Origin: Fluviibacter sp964604465
Lineage (GTDB): Bacteria > Pseudomonadota > Gammaproteobacteria > Burkholderiales > Rhodocyclaceae
Direction: 5' to 3'
Length of the DNA: 52,974 nt
NCBI GenBank assembly: GCA_964604465.1
Contig: CAZRYZ010000003.1
Location: 1 to 52,974 of the forward strand
The notes beneath the pieces were generated by a model. That model saw only the letters and a program-made list of their open reading frames with translations. It ran no database searches and was not told the DNA's origin. Shown here in pieces: positions 32,021 through 40,709 of this stretch; position 1 is the stretch's first letter, and the number at the start of each line of letters is the position of its first letter. The translations under genes and the position numbers were made by a program.

Positions 32021-32954
32021 TGCTGGGGTCAAACAAAAAGGCGAACTTAAGACGGCACGCATTCCCATCAAGATCGTGCCGCAGGAAGCACTGAAGAAAC
32101 CGGACTGGATCCGCGTTAAAGCAGGCAACGATGCCGGGCGCTTTGGCGAAATCAAGAAAATGTTGCGCGAGCAGAAGTTGCATACTGTGTGCGAAGAAGC
32201 GGCATGCCCTAATATCGGCGAATGCTTTGGTCGTGGCACAGCCACCTTCATGATTCTCGGCGATATCTGTACGCGCCGTTGCCCCTTCTGTGACGTAGGC
32301 CATGGCAAACCACTACCGCCGGATGTGGATGAGCCTCGTCACCTGGCAGAGTCGGTGGCCAATCTGAAACTACGTTATGTGGTGATTACCAGCGTAGATC
32401 GTGACGACCTGCGGGATGGGGGTGCGCAGCACTTTGTCGATGTGATTCGCGCCGTGCGCGAAGCTTCACCAACCACCACCATTGAGGTTCTGGTGCCGGA
32501 CTTCCGGGGTCGCATGGATGTGGCACTTGATATTTTCGGGCAGTCACTTCCCGATGTCATGAACCATAATCTGGAAACCGTACCTCGCCTTTACAAGCAG
32601 GCCCGCCCGGGTGCCGATTACGCGCACTCGCTGAATTTTCTGAAGGCCTTCAAGGAACGTTATCCGAAGGTGCCCACCAAGTCGGGTCTGATGGTTGGTC
32701 TGGGAGAAACTGACGAAGAAATCATCGAAGAGCTGAAAGATATGCGGGCGCATAACATTGATCTGTTGACCATTGGCCAATATCTGGCGCCCTCCAATCA
32801 TCACCTACCCGTTCAACGTTATGTGCACCCGGAGACTTTCAAGCACTTCGAGAGCGAAGCGCTGGCTATGGGGTTTGAGGGGGCTGCTTGTGGTCCGATG
32901 GTTCGCTCCAGTTACTGGGCGGACCAACAGGCGCATACTGCCGGGGTAGTCTGA
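32013..32954 (+). CDS. lipA: lipoyl synthase LipA (radical SAM)
   Basis: 313 residues. The auxiliary cluster Cys are C60, C65 and C71 (TVCEEAACPNIGECF). The radical-SAM CX3CX2C motif is C86, C90 and C93 (CTRRCPFC). GLMVGLGETDEEI and MVRSSYWADQQAH are typical of the C-terminus. It inserts two sulfurs into octanoyl groups. Its terminator (32981-33008) lies within the convergent patatin coding region. Confidence 0.98.
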   Translation: MADAGVKQKGELKTARIPIKIVPQEALKKPDWIRVKAGNDAGRFGEIKKMLREQKLHTVCEEAACPNIGECFGRGTATFMILGDICTRRCPFCDVGHGKPLPPDVDEPRHLAESVANLKLRYVVITSVDRDDLRDGGAQHFVDVIRAVREASPTTTIEVLVPDFRGRMDVALDIFGQSLPDVMNHNLETVPRLYKQARPGADYAHSLNFLKAFKERYPKVPTKSGLMVGLGETDEEIIEELKDMRAHNIDLLTIGQYLAPSNHHLPVQRYVHPETFKHFESEALAMGFEGAACGPMVRSSYWADQQAHTAGVV

Positions 32955-32973
32955 TCCGATCAGGCGCAGCCGT

Positions 32974-34473
32974 TCAGGAGCCCGGTTCGATCTGAACCGG
33001 GATTTTTTCTTCGGCATGCGTTGGTGCAGTAGACGGGATTTCGACAATACGAGCATTGGCGTCGTGCAGCAATTGTTGAAAGTCCGATGAGTTCAGGAGT
33101 GCCGCACCGGCAGCGCTCCGTAAACGGTCAACCGCTTCATCTGGTAGCGTGAATGAGGTGGGTAGCTGATTCAGGTATTCGCGTTCCGCCGCATCAGGGA
33201 CGCCATCAAATGAAATGTTGACGACATAAATTTTAGCGTTGGGTACTTGCCGGATGGCATTTAGTGCCGCGTTGCTCTCATTGGGCGGAATCTTCTTAAT
33301 CGCGGGCAAGTCGCGCAGTGAGCGCATGGCGTTCCAACGGGACTCGATATCTCTGAGTTGTTCAATTTGTTCGTTGGAGTAGCGATCAATCGGGACGCCA
33401 GCGGCCTTGACGAGTATCGACAGGGTACCTGGCGGATCTTCCGATTTATTCCAGTCGGTTTTCGGTGTAGACATTGAATTGACCACGACAACTACAATCT
33501 GGTTGACATGATCGAGGGGCGTGTCACGACCGGCCTCATGAAGCGCTTCCATCCAGTTGAATACTTCAAGGCCGCTGCGCAGGCCCAGGTTGTCTGAGAT
33601 GCCGCCATCTACAAGATGCAAATAGGGGTCGCCACCATCCATGAGTGCTGTGAGCTCCTTGATGCGTTCAAAGGTACGTGCAGCGGGGCGGGGAGGATCC
33701 TTTTGATTGAGAAAGGGTACAAACCACAAGGGCATCTTTTTGCCGCAGCGACCGCCGTAGTTATTGATGGTTAGTGGTGATAGCACAACGGGTACTGCGG
33801 ATGAGGCAGCGGCAGCGCGCGCTAGCCTAAATGACCCAAGATCCGAGCACATGGCATCAAAGTTCGAGGGGGTGAACATAATGCGAGATCCGGTTGCTAG
33901 GTCGGTTGCAGATACGGCAATGACGGGCCCATTTTGACGATCAAGATCGGCAAACGTCGCGCCGTTAAATAGAATTTCGTCATACAAATCAGCGGCGAGC
34001 TCTGAGCGCCCCCAACCCGTCGAGGACAGATAGCCCCAGTTGATCGGATTCAGGCTTCGGGCGATCAGCTCGCCCTGAACATTCCGTTTGAGAAACTGCT
34101 GCTCGTAGTTGTCAAAGAGTTTGTTGCCATATAGACCATAGGCAAGAGCGGTAAAGCTGCCGCCAGATACCCCGGTAATCACATCAACATGATCAATTAG
34201 GCGAGACTGGCTACCGTTGTCATTGATGAATTCGGTGCGATTCAGTGTTTCGAGGACGCCGTAAGAGAATGCAGCGGCTCTCGTGCCCCCTCCCGAAAAG
34301 GCCAGTGCCACCAGAGTTTTTGCCTGTGCGTTTGTTTGTCCCTTGCGCTCGAACCCGTAGATTTTGCTATCTTCGACTTTATCGATGGGAGGATTGACCG
34401 GTCGTGTGGCACAGGCGCTCACGATACAACAAGATAGAAGCAGCAGAAGGGCTTTGAAGCGTAGGGTGCACAT
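32974..34473 (-). CDS. patatin-like phospholipase, lipoprotein
   Basis: 499 residues from the ATG at 34473 (MCTLRFKALLLLLSCC). The lipobox VSAC puts the lipidated Cys at residue 21. The patatin catalytic dyad is visible: the oxyanion loop AFSGGGTRAAAFSYG, nucleophile Ser103 in ITGVSGGSFTALAYG and Asp in LVDGGISDNLGLRSG. It is presumably a membrane-anchored acyl hydrolase facing the periplasm; substrate unknown. A longer reading from 34761 would overlap purT. The ATG lies 10 bp after the purT stop and no good ribosome site is visible, so translation may be coupled to purT. Confidence 0.88.
   Translation of the reverse strand: MCTLRFKALLLLLSCCIVSACATRPVNPPIDKVEDSKIYGFERKGQTNAQAKTLVALAFSGGGTRAAAFSYGVLETLNRTEFINDNGSQSRLIDHVDVITGVSGGSFTALAYGLYGNKLFDNYEQQFLKRNVQGELIARSLNPINWGYLSSTGWGRSELAADLYDEILFNGATFADLDRQNGPVIAVSATDLATGSRIMFTPSNFDAMCSDLGSFRLARAAAASSAVPVVLSPLTINNYGGRCGKKMPLWFVPFLNQKDPPRPAARTFERIKELTALMDGGDPYLHLVDGGISDNLGLRSGLEVFNWMEALHEAGRDTPLDHVNQIVVVVVNSMSTPKTDWNKSEDPPGTLSILVKAAGVPIDRYSNEQIEQLRDIESRWNAMRSLRDLPAIKKIPPNESNAALNAIRQVPNAKIYVVNISFDGVPDAAEREYLNQLPTSFTLPDEAVDRLRSAAGAALLNSSDFQQLLHDANARIVEIPSTAPTHAEEKIPVQIEPGS
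32981..33008 (+). terminator. Rho-independent terminator for lipA, inside patatin coding sequence
   Basis: CCCGGTTC (32981-32988) pairs perfectly with GAACCGGG (32994-33001) around GATCT, followed by ATTTTTT. It serves rightward transcription from the mre-lip operon. On the other strand the same bases encode the last residues of the patatin lipoprotein. Confidence 0.88.
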
Positions 34474-34483
34474 AGCGTTTGTA

Positions 34484-35686
34484 TTATTTTCCGGAGATCG
34501 GTTTGACGCGTGATGCGCATTCTTTGGCACGAACGCGGGCCTGGTCGGTATCTTGGCCGTTGGCGAGGGCAACACCCATCCGTCGGCGCGAAAAGCTCTC
34601 CGGTTTGCCAAAAAGGCGGAGATCGGATTCCGGCACACGGAGGGCTTCGGCAATCCCCTCAAATGCAATGCCAGACTCTTCAAGGTCGCCGTAAATAACG
34701 GCAGAGGCACCGGAGAACATGCAACGGGTATCCACCGGCAGCCCGAGAATGGCGCGGGCATGCAGCTCGAATTCGGATTGTCGTTGTGTGCACAGTGTCA
34801 CGAGGCCTGTGTCGTGCGGCCGTGGACTGACTTCGGAAAACCAGACCTCATCACCCTTGATGAATAGTTCGACGCCAAAAATGCCGCGACCGCCAAGATT
34901 ATCGGTGACGGCTTTGGCAATCTGACGGGCACGTGCGATGGCCGTGGCTGACATGGGCATCGGCTGCCACGATTCGACGTAGTCTCCCTGCTTTTGCACG
35001 TGGCCAATCGGTTCGCAGAAAAAAGTTTCAACCTCGCCATTCGACCCAATGGCGCGAACCGTCAGTTGCGTTATCTCGTAGTCAAAATCGATCAGGCCCT
35101 CAATGATCACACGCCCCTGATTGACGCGCCCACCCGCGGCTGCATAATCCCAGGCCGCCTTCACCTCCCCGGGCGTGCGGACCATCGATTGGCCCTTGCC
35201 TGATGAGGACATGACCGGCTTGATGAAGCACGGGTAACCGATGCTGTTGATAGCAGCTTGCATGCCTTCAAGGCTATCGGCGAAGCGATAGGGCGAGGTC
35301 GGTAGCCCGAGGGTCTCTGCCGCAAGACGGCGGATGCCCTCCCGGTTCATGGTGAGCTGTGTTGCCCTAGCCGTTGGAATTACCTCGGCAAGCTGCTCCT
35401 GCTCGATCTCCACCAGCATATCAGTGGCGATCGCTTCGATTTCCGGCACGATCAGGTGCGGCCTTTCCTGAATTACGAGTGCTTTCAGTGCGGCAGCGTC
35501 AGTCATGTCGATGACGTGAGCGCGATGCGCAACTTGCATGCCCGGAGCATGAGCATAGCGGTCAACGCCAATCACTTCAACGCCCAGACGTTGTAGGGCG
35601 ATGATGACTTCCTTACCCAGTTCGCCGCAGCCGAGCATCATGACACGAAGTGCGCTGGGAGTGAGTGGGGTGCCAAGACGATACAT
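34484..35686 (-). CDS. purT: formate-dependent phosphoribosylglycinamide formyltransferase PurT
   Basis: 400 residues, ATP-grasp family. The N-terminal domain has VMMLGCGELGKEVIIALQRL and GVEVIGVDRYAHAPGMQVA. The central part has CFIKPVMSSSGKGQSMV, and the metal region has VWFSEVSPRPHDTGLVTLCT. It makes formyl-GAR from GAR, formate and ATP, without tetrahydrofolate. PurU (4416-5288) supplies formate from 10-formyl-THF, so the two genes are metabolically linked though 30 kb apart. pncC lies 11 bp upstream. Confidence 0.97.
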   Translation of the reverse strand: MYRLGTPLTPSALRVMMLGCGELGKEVIIALQRLGVEVIGVDRYAHAPGMQVAHRAHVIDMTDAAALKALVIQERPHLIVPEIEAIATDMLVEIEQEQLAEVIPTARATQLTMNREGIRRLAAETLGLPTSPYRFADSLEGMQAAINSIGYPCFIKPVMSSSGKGQSMVRTPGEVKAAWDYAAAGGRVNQGRVIIEGLIDFDYEITQLTVRAIGSNGEVETFFCEPIGHVQKQGDYVESWQPMPMSATAIARARQIAKAVTDNLGGRGIFGVELFIKGDEVWFSEVSPRPHDTGLVTLCTQRQSEFELHARAILGLPVDTRCMFSGASAVIYGDLEESGIAFEGIAEALRVPESDLRLFGKPESFSRRRMGVALANGQDTDQARVRAKECASRVKPISGK

Positions 35687-35697
35687 AGTGGTTGCTT

Positions 35698-36237
35698 TCA
35701 GTCAGTAATATCGGATCCAGCGTGACAGTTGCCGGGTTCGGGGCTATCCAGGAGTAGCGCGATGAGTCCGCCAAGGGCGAAGGCAACTGACTGTTCCCGG
35801 ATACGCTCGCGGTTGCCGGAAAAATGCTGAGTCTCAACCCGGGTGCCATCGCTGCCCGACCAGGCAAAGCAGACGGTGCCCACGGGCTTTTCCGGCGTGC
35901 CGCCATCGGGACCGGCGATGCCGGTGACCGAGAGGGCATAGTCAGTCTGGGCAGCGTTCAGTGCACCCTGTGCCATCGCGGTCGCAACCGGTTCACTCAC
36001 GGCGCCCTGACTCAGGATCAGAGCCGGATCGACGCCAAGTGCATCGGTCTTGGCGTGGTTGGAATAGGTGACCCAGCCCCGGTCGAACCAGGCAGAGCTA
36101 CCGGGCAGCGCAGTCAGCGCTGAAGCGATGAGGCCACCCGTGCAGGATTCTGCAGTGACCAGTTTTTGCTGGCGTCGGGTAAGTAGCGTGGCGATGGTAC
36201 GAGCGCGTACCGCAATATCATCGGTTAAGTTGTTCAT
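35698..36237 (-). CDS. pncC: nicotinamide-nucleotide amidohydrolase PncC (CinA C-terminal domain)
   Basis: 179 residues, a single CinA-C domain without the N-terminal COG1058 domain. Signature motifs are LVTAESCTGGLIASALTALP, GWVTYSNHAKTDALGV, YALSVTGIAGPDGGTPEKPV and GTVCFAW. It converts NMN to nicotinate mononucleotide in the pyridine-nucleotide salvage cycle. The ATG at 36237 overlaps the pgpA stop by 4 bp. Confidence 0.94.
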   Translation of the reverse strand: MNNLTDDIAVRARTIATLLTRRQQKLVTAESCTGGLIASALTALPGSSAWFDRGWVTYSNHAKTDALGVDPALILSQGAVSEPVATAMAQGALNAAQTDYALSVTGIAGPDGGTPEKPVGTVCFAWSGSDGTRVETQHFSGNRERIREQSVAFALGGLIALLLDSPEPGNCHAGSDITD

Positions 36238-36779
36238 GCGCCGTGTGCCTGCTGAAACGCCAATACGATGAGAACCGTCAGGGCAATTGCTGTGTAAATA
36301 GCGGCGATCACATCGTCCATCATCACGCCAAAGCCGTTTTTGACGTGCCGGTCATAATGGCGTGCCGGCCAAGGCTTGCTGATATCAAAAAAACGGAAGA
36401 GCGCAAATGCAATGGCTTGCCACAGCAAACCATCTCCCAGGGTGACCGTTAGCAGCCATAGGACGGCCCAGAATGGCACGATCTCATCCCAGACGATGCT
36501 GCCATGATCGATTTCTCCTAGCGATGGCCCCGCCTTCTCAATGGCCACAATGCCAAGTACGAAACTCACGAGAATGATCAGCAGAATCGTGCTCGCGCTC
36601 AGGATGCTGTCCAGCGCCCGGAATGAGGCCCAACCAAAGAGGGTGCCGATAGTGCCGGGTGCCCAGGGCGAAAGTCCGCTACCAAAGCCCAGCGCAATGA
36701 GATGCCAAGGGTGTGCCAACAGGAATCGTACGGTGGGTTGTTGCATTGGTGTGGGCTTCCGGGGTTGACTGGCCGTCAT
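36234..36779 (-). CDS. pgpA: phosphatidylglycerophosphatase A
   Basis: 181 residues if started at 36779; a start at 36746 (170 residues) is also reasonable and fits the E. coli length. PgpA marks are LSPWAPGTIGTLFGW, WDEIVPFWAVLW and the conserved FFDISKPWPARHYDRHVKNG with GVMMDDVIAAIY. It dephosphorylates phosphatidylglycerophosphate in the inner membrane. Several hydrophobic helices are predicted. It follows thiL and precedes pncC on the same strand. Confidence 0.92.
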   Translation of the reverse strand: MTASQPRKPTPMQQPTVRFLLAHPWHLIALGFGSGLSPWAPGTIGTLFGWASFRALDSILSASTILLIILVSFVLGIVAIEKAGPSLGEIDHGSIVWDEIVPFWAVLWLLTVTLGDGLLWQAIAFALFRFFDISKPWPARHYDRHVKNGFGVMMDDVIAAIYTAIALTVLIVLAFQQAHGA

Positions 36780-36795
36780 GATAGGGCGCCTGGAT

Positions 36796-37824
36796 TCAGC
36801 TGTTGGCAAAGTGATCAAAGCCTCTACGACAAAGCGTCAGGTCGATTCGATGCCCGTGATGATCCAAGACTTGGACGTCATCGACTATTCTGCCTGCTTG
36901 GGCGGTTGAATGAGCATTGTCCTTCGGGACGTGCATGATTCCGATTCGGGTGAGCGGGAGCGCCAGTGAATGGCTAAGCGCCTGAAGCCTCTCCCGGGCG
37001 GAAGTCGGCGCCGTGAAAAGCAGTTCATAATCATCGCCCCCGCCAAGCAGACAGTGCTGCCAGTGATCGGGGTCAACATCCATTGGGCAGTCTGGAAGGC
37101 TTGTGACGAACAGGCTCGCCTGCAGCTGCGAGGCAACGGCAATATGCCCCAGATCCTGTAAGAGGCCATCCGATATATCAATGGCACTATGAGCCATATC
37201 AGTCAGCGCCAATCCGAGCGCAACGCGGGGTTCGGGGTGATGCAAGGCATAATCAGCCAGGATGGCAACTGGTTCAGGCAGTTGCCATTGGCCGAGCTTA
37301 GACCCAAGTCCTAGGGCGGCATAACCCGGGCTGCCTGAAACCCAGATGTCATCACCATCACGGGCACCGCTTCGGCGCAGAGCCTTTGCCGGGTCGACCT
37401 CACCCATAGCCGTCACGCTGAAGGAACGTGGCCCGCGGGTTGTGTCGCCGCCAATCAGATCAACTTTAAAGGACTGGGCGCAGGCCATGAATCCTGAGAA
37501 AAACGTGTCGATCCAGGAAGTATCGCTGGCATCCGCCGGGGGAATGGCGGCGGCCAGGGTGACATATCGGGGTTGCGCGCCCATGGCAGCGAGATCAGAG
37601 AGGTTGACGGCCAGGGTCTTCCAGCCGAGCGCGTGGGGGTCGTCATTGTCCAGAAAGTGGACGCCACTGACGAGCATGTCGGTGGTCACGGCCCAGACAA
37701 GCCCGGGTCGCGTGACATTGATCAGTGCACAATCATCTCCGGGGCCCAGAATGGGCGGATGATCGCTCTGATGAGCGCGAGTCTGGCGCAGCAGATGTTC
37801 GATCAGAGCGAACTCGCCGGCCAT
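36796..37824 (-). CDS. thiL: thiamine-monophosphate kinase ThiL
   Basis: 342 residues. The N-terminal GPGDDCALI and VTTDMLVSGVHFL bind metal and ATP. KVDLIGGDTTRGPRSFSVT, AIDISDGLLQDLGHIA and LGGGDDYELLFTAP follow. It phosphorylates TMP to TPP, the last step of thiamine synthesis. It lies 5 bp after nusB and 16 bp before pgpA on the same strand, the conserved ribH-nusB-thiL-pgpA order. Confidence 0.96.
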   Translation of the reverse strand: MAGEFALIEHLLRQTRAHQSDHPPILGPGDDCALINVTRPGLVWAVTTDMLVSGVHFLDNDDPHALGWKTLAVNLSDLAAMGAQPRYVTLAAAIPPADASDTSWIDTFFSGFMACAQSFKVDLIGGDTTRGPRSFSVTAMGEVDPAKALRRSGARDGDDIWVSGSPGYAALGLGSKLGQWQLPEPVAILADYALHHPEPRVALGLALTDMAHSAIDISDGLLQDLGHIAVASQLQASLFVTSLPDCPMDVDPDHWQHCLLGGGDDYELLFTAPTSARERLQALSHSLALPLTRIGIMHVPKDNAHSTAQAGRIVDDVQVLDHHGHRIDLTLCRRGFDHFANS

Positions 37825-37829
37825 GTTTG

Positions 37830-38309
37830 TCAGCGGGTTGGGCGGCTGCTTTCCAGCGGACGCAGGGTGGGAGCCAGCCGATCGAGCACACCATTGACGA
37901 ACTTGTGCCCGTCCGTGCCGCCAAAAGTCTTGGCGAGTTCGATCGCTTCATTAAGGACAACTCGCAGCGGCGTTTCAGGGCTCTGGGCCATTTCGTGAGC
38001 TCCCAACAACAGAATGCAGCCTTCGATCGGCGAAAGGTCGCCAAAGGGACGATCCAGGAATGGCGTCAGCTGTTCGCGCAGTGATTCATGGCCGGCAACG
38101 GCGCCACGCAGCAAGGCGAGGGCAAATTTCTGGTCGGGCTCGCGTAGATCGGTAAAGCCCTCGATCTCATGGAGTGCCGCTTCGCAGGCCGCGAGATCCT
38201 GGCCGCCAATCTGCCATCCATAGAGCGCCTGCAGTGCCGCTTCACGCGCGCGTCGGCGCGCCGGTTTGGGGCCATGCCCCGTGCGTATGCCCGTTTTCTG
38301 GTTTGACAT
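37830..38309 (-). CDS. nusB: transcription antitermination factor NusB
   Basis: 159 residues. The N-terminal ARRRAREAALQALYGWQIGG binds boxA RNA and S10. LSPIEGCILLLGAHEM and VVLNEAIELAKTFGGTDGHK with FVNGVLDRL are typical. It supports rRNA antitermination. It shares one base with the ribH stop (TGATG), so translation is likely coupled. Confidence 0.96.
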   Translation of the reverse strand: MSNQKTGIRTGHGPKPARRRAREAALQALYGWQIGGQDLAACEAALHEIEGFTDLREPDQKFALALLRGAVAGHESLREQLTPFLDRPFGDLSPIEGCILLLGAHEMAQSPETPLRVVLNEAIELAKTFGGTDGHKFVNGVLDRLAPTLRPLESSRPTR

Positions 38310-38809
38310 CAGGCATTGCCCTCCGGTTGGGGTGCAGCTTCGGAGCGAATACGTGCATGGAGTCTGGCCATCTCAACGGCGCAACGGGCGCAATCCGCCC
38401 CTTTGTCATGCATGCGCACCAGCGCCTGGTCATCATTTTCGGTGGTGAGGATGCCGTTGGCGATGGGCACCCCCGTAGTCAGTTGCACGTCCATCACCGC
38501 GCGGCAGCTGTCATTACTGACAACCTCGAAGTGATAGGTTTCACCGCGAATCACGGCGCCGAGAGCAATCAGCGCATCGTAGGGCTGTTCTTCGGCATCG
38601 GCGAGGGACTGTAATACGAGGGGAATTTCCAGCGCACCGGGGACGCTGCAGACCGTGATGTCATTCGCTGCGACGCCGAGCGCATGCAATTCGTTGATCG
38701 CACCCGATAAGAGGCCATCGCAGATGTCCTGATTGAAACGAGCAACGGCAATGCCAATCCGTAGACCGGTGCCGTCTTCGTTGATGGGGTGTTCCAGATA
38801 GCGGGTCAT
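38309..38809 (-). CDS. ribH: 6,7-dimethyl-8-ribityllumazine synthase
   Basis: 166 residues from the ATG at 38809 (MTRYLEHPINEDGTG). AGGA lies 7 nt upstream. Lumazine-synthase motifs are IAVARFNQDICDGLLSGA, VPGALEIPLVLQSL, ALGAVIRGETYHFEVVSNDS and PIANGILTTENDDQAL. It condenses the ribityl-amino-pyrimidine with dihydroxybutanone phosphate. A longer upstream reading would overlap ribBA. Confidence 0.96.
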   Translation of the reverse strand: MTRYLEHPINEDGTGLRIGIAVARFNQDICDGLLSGAINELHALGVAANDITVCSVPGALEIPLVLQSLADAEEQPYDALIALGAVIRGETYHFEVVSNDSCRAVMDVQLTTGVPIANGILTTENDDQALVRMHDKGADCARCAVEMARLHARIRSEAAPQPEGNA

Positions 38810-38819
38810 GCGGGGTTCC

Positions 38820-39947
38820 TTATGCGTTGGCCTGGGTGCCATCCGGCAGTTGAAAGCCGGTCACTTCGAGATCAAAGCCGGTCATGGCGGGGATGCGCTG
38901 GGGGCTGGAGAGCAGGCGCATTCTGGTGACGCCAAGATCGCGCAGAATCTGTGCGCCGATACCATGAAGAAGGGGATCCCATTTGCGCGTTGGCGAACTT
39001 GTTTCGTCATTAGTCAGGCCCTGGAGCAACTCCTGGCCGGTAAGGGGTTTGTGCAGCATGACGAGCACGCCTTGCTTGGCCTCGCCAATTGCCGCCATGG
39101 CATCTTCGAGCATGATGCTATGCCCTGTACTTGCCGGCGCTAGAAAATCAAGCACGGAAAGTGGCACATGAACGCGCACGAGAGTTTCTTGGGCGGGATC
39201 GAGGCGTCCCTTGACTAGGGCCAAATGGACCTCGTCCGAGGCTTTATCGGTGTAGGTATGGAGCATGAATTCGCCGAAGCGTGTCTTCAGCGGACGTGAA
39301 CCGGCTTGTGCTACGAGCGTTTCATGCTGGCTACGGTAATGAATGAGGTCGGCAATAGTGCCTATTTTCAGTCCGTGATGCGCCGCGAAGGTCTTGAGCT
39401 CGGGTAAGCGTGCCATCGTGCCATCGTCGCTCATGATTTCACAGATCACCGAGGCCGGGCTTAGGCCAGCCAGACTGGCCAGATCGCAGCCAGCTTCGGT
39501 ATGTCCGGCGCGGACCAGTACCCCGCCCGGGCGAGCCATGATTGGGAAGATGTGCCCCGGCTGGACAATGTCTGTTGGTCGGGCGTTGGTGGCAACGGCG
39601 ACCTGAATCGTACGCGCGCGGTCATGGGCGGAAATGCCTGTCGTGACGCCTTCGGCCGCTTCGATCGAGACGGTGAAGGCCGTACTGAACTGCGCCTTGT
39701 TATCGCGCGCCATCTGGTTCAGACCAAGCTGCCGGCAGCGTTGTTCGGTCAGGGTCAGGCAGATCAATCCCCGGCCAAAGCGTGCCATGAAGTTGATGGC
39801 TTCGGGCGTGACATGATCGGCGGCTAGAACAAGGTCTCCCTCGTTTTCACGGTCTTCTTCATCAACCAGAACGACCATCCGGCCGGCGCGGAGCTCGGCA
39901 ATGATTTCATGGGTGGGCGCGATGCGCGGCATTTCGTTCGCGTTCAT
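38820..39947 (-). CDS. ribBA: RibBA-like protein: DHBP synthase with degenerate GTP cyclohydrolase II domain
   Basis: 375 residues from the ATG at 39947, which overlaps the ribE stop (ATGA). The N-terminal RibB domain is intact: VVLVDEEDRENEGDLVLAA (metal and substrate), SVSIEAAEGVTTGIS-type motif present as FTVSIEAAEGVTTGIS, and PGGVLVRAGHTEAGCDLASL. The C-terminal half resembles GTP cyclohydrolase II (GIGAQILRDLGVTRMRLL), but where the zinc-binding Cys cluster (GDxFGSxRCDCG) should follow VRVH it reads VPLSVLDFLAPASTGHS. GCH II activity is therefore unlikely, and a separate ribA is expected elsewhere. Such RibBX-type proteins are known in proteobacteria. Confidence 0.9.
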   Translation of the reverse strand: MNANEMPRIAPTHEIIAELRAGRMVVLVDEEDRENEGDLVLAADHVTPEAINFMARFGRGLICLTLTEQRCRQLGLNQMARDNKAQFSTAFTVSIEAAEGVTTGISAHDRARTIQVAVATNARPTDIVQPGHIFPIMARPGGVLVRAGHTEAGCDLASLAGLSPASVICEIMSDDGTMARLPELKTFAAHHGLKIGTIADLIHYRSQHETLVAQAGSRPLKTRFGEFMLHTYTDKASDEVHLALVKGRLDPAQETLVRVHVPLSVLDFLAPASTGHSIMLEDAMAAIGEAKQGVLVMLHKPLTGQELLQGLTNDETSSPTRKWDPLLHGIGAQILRDLGVTRMRLLSSPQRIPAMTGFDLEVTGFQLPDGTQANA

Positions 39948-40561
39948 GATTTGGTGTAGGACAACAGGCGCTCGCAGTAACGCGCAATCACGTCGATTTC
40001 CAGATTGACGAAGCTGTCCTTTGCCAGAGTTTGCAGCATCGTGTTCTGCAGTGTGTGGGGGATTAGGTTGATCGAGAACAGCTGCCCATCGACTGAATTG
40101 ACGGTGAGGCTGGTGCCGTTGACCGTGATGGAGCCCTTGCGCGCAATGAAGGGTGCGAGCGCATCGGGCGCTTCGATGGTGAGTAACCAGTCGCCCTTCG
40201 GATCGGTTGAGGTGGGTGCAAAGTGGCAAACCTGACCGATACCATCGACGTGACCGGTCACAAGATGTCCCCCTAGCCGATCTGCCAGACGCAGCGCTTT
40301 CTCAAGGTTGAGCGGTGCATCGGCCGTAAGACCTGTCGTGCAGCTCAGCGTTTCATCCGAGACATCGACTACAAAGGCGGTTGGTTTCTCCGGGGGAATG
40401 AGTTCAACCACCGTCAGGCAGACCCCATTGCAGGCAATTGAGTCGCCGAGAGCGACATCGGTCAGATCCAGGCCGCCCGCATCCACCACCAAGCGGGCGC
40501 CACTGGGACGTGGGCTGAGCTGGCTGACATGACCAACGGCGGCGATAATTCCTGAGAACAT
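39944..40561 (-). CDS. ribE: riboflavin synthase alpha subunit
   Basis: 205 residues from the ATG at 40561 (MFSGIIAAVGHVSQL). Two repeated lumazine-binding domains are visible: GDSIACNGVCLTVVEL with LGGHLVTGHVDGIG, and RKGSITVNGTSLTVNSVDG with FSINLIPHTLQNTML. The enzyme dismutates two lumazines to riboflavin. A TAGAAT box at 40608-40613 on this strand may be its -10. ribD, usually just upstream in this cluster, is absent. Confidence 0.95.
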   Translation of the reverse strand: MFSGIIAAVGHVSQLSPRPSGARLVVDAGGLDLTDVALGDSIACNGVCLTVVELIPPEKPTAFVVDVSDETLSCTTGLTADAPLNLEKALRLADRLGGHLVTGHVDGIGQVCHFAPTSTDPKGDWLLTIEAPDALAPFIARKGSITVNGTSLTVNSVDGQLFSINLIPHTLQNTMLQTLAKDSFVNLEIDVIARYCERLLSYTKS

Positions 40562-40709
40562 GGGATCTGGACGGTAGGGACAGCAGGTGGCAAAGGGTTG
40601 AGGCGCAATTCTAACATGCGGGTCTGGGCACATAACGGCCGAAAGCCGCTCTGGACAGGCTTCGAGGTGATGGGCGCCAAGCTGCGCCTGCCCGAAATTG
40701 TGTAGGCGC

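Noticed and set aside
40562..40709. FMN riboswitch in front of ribE
   Set aside because: None of the conserved RFN element segments is present in the spacer on the leftward strand.
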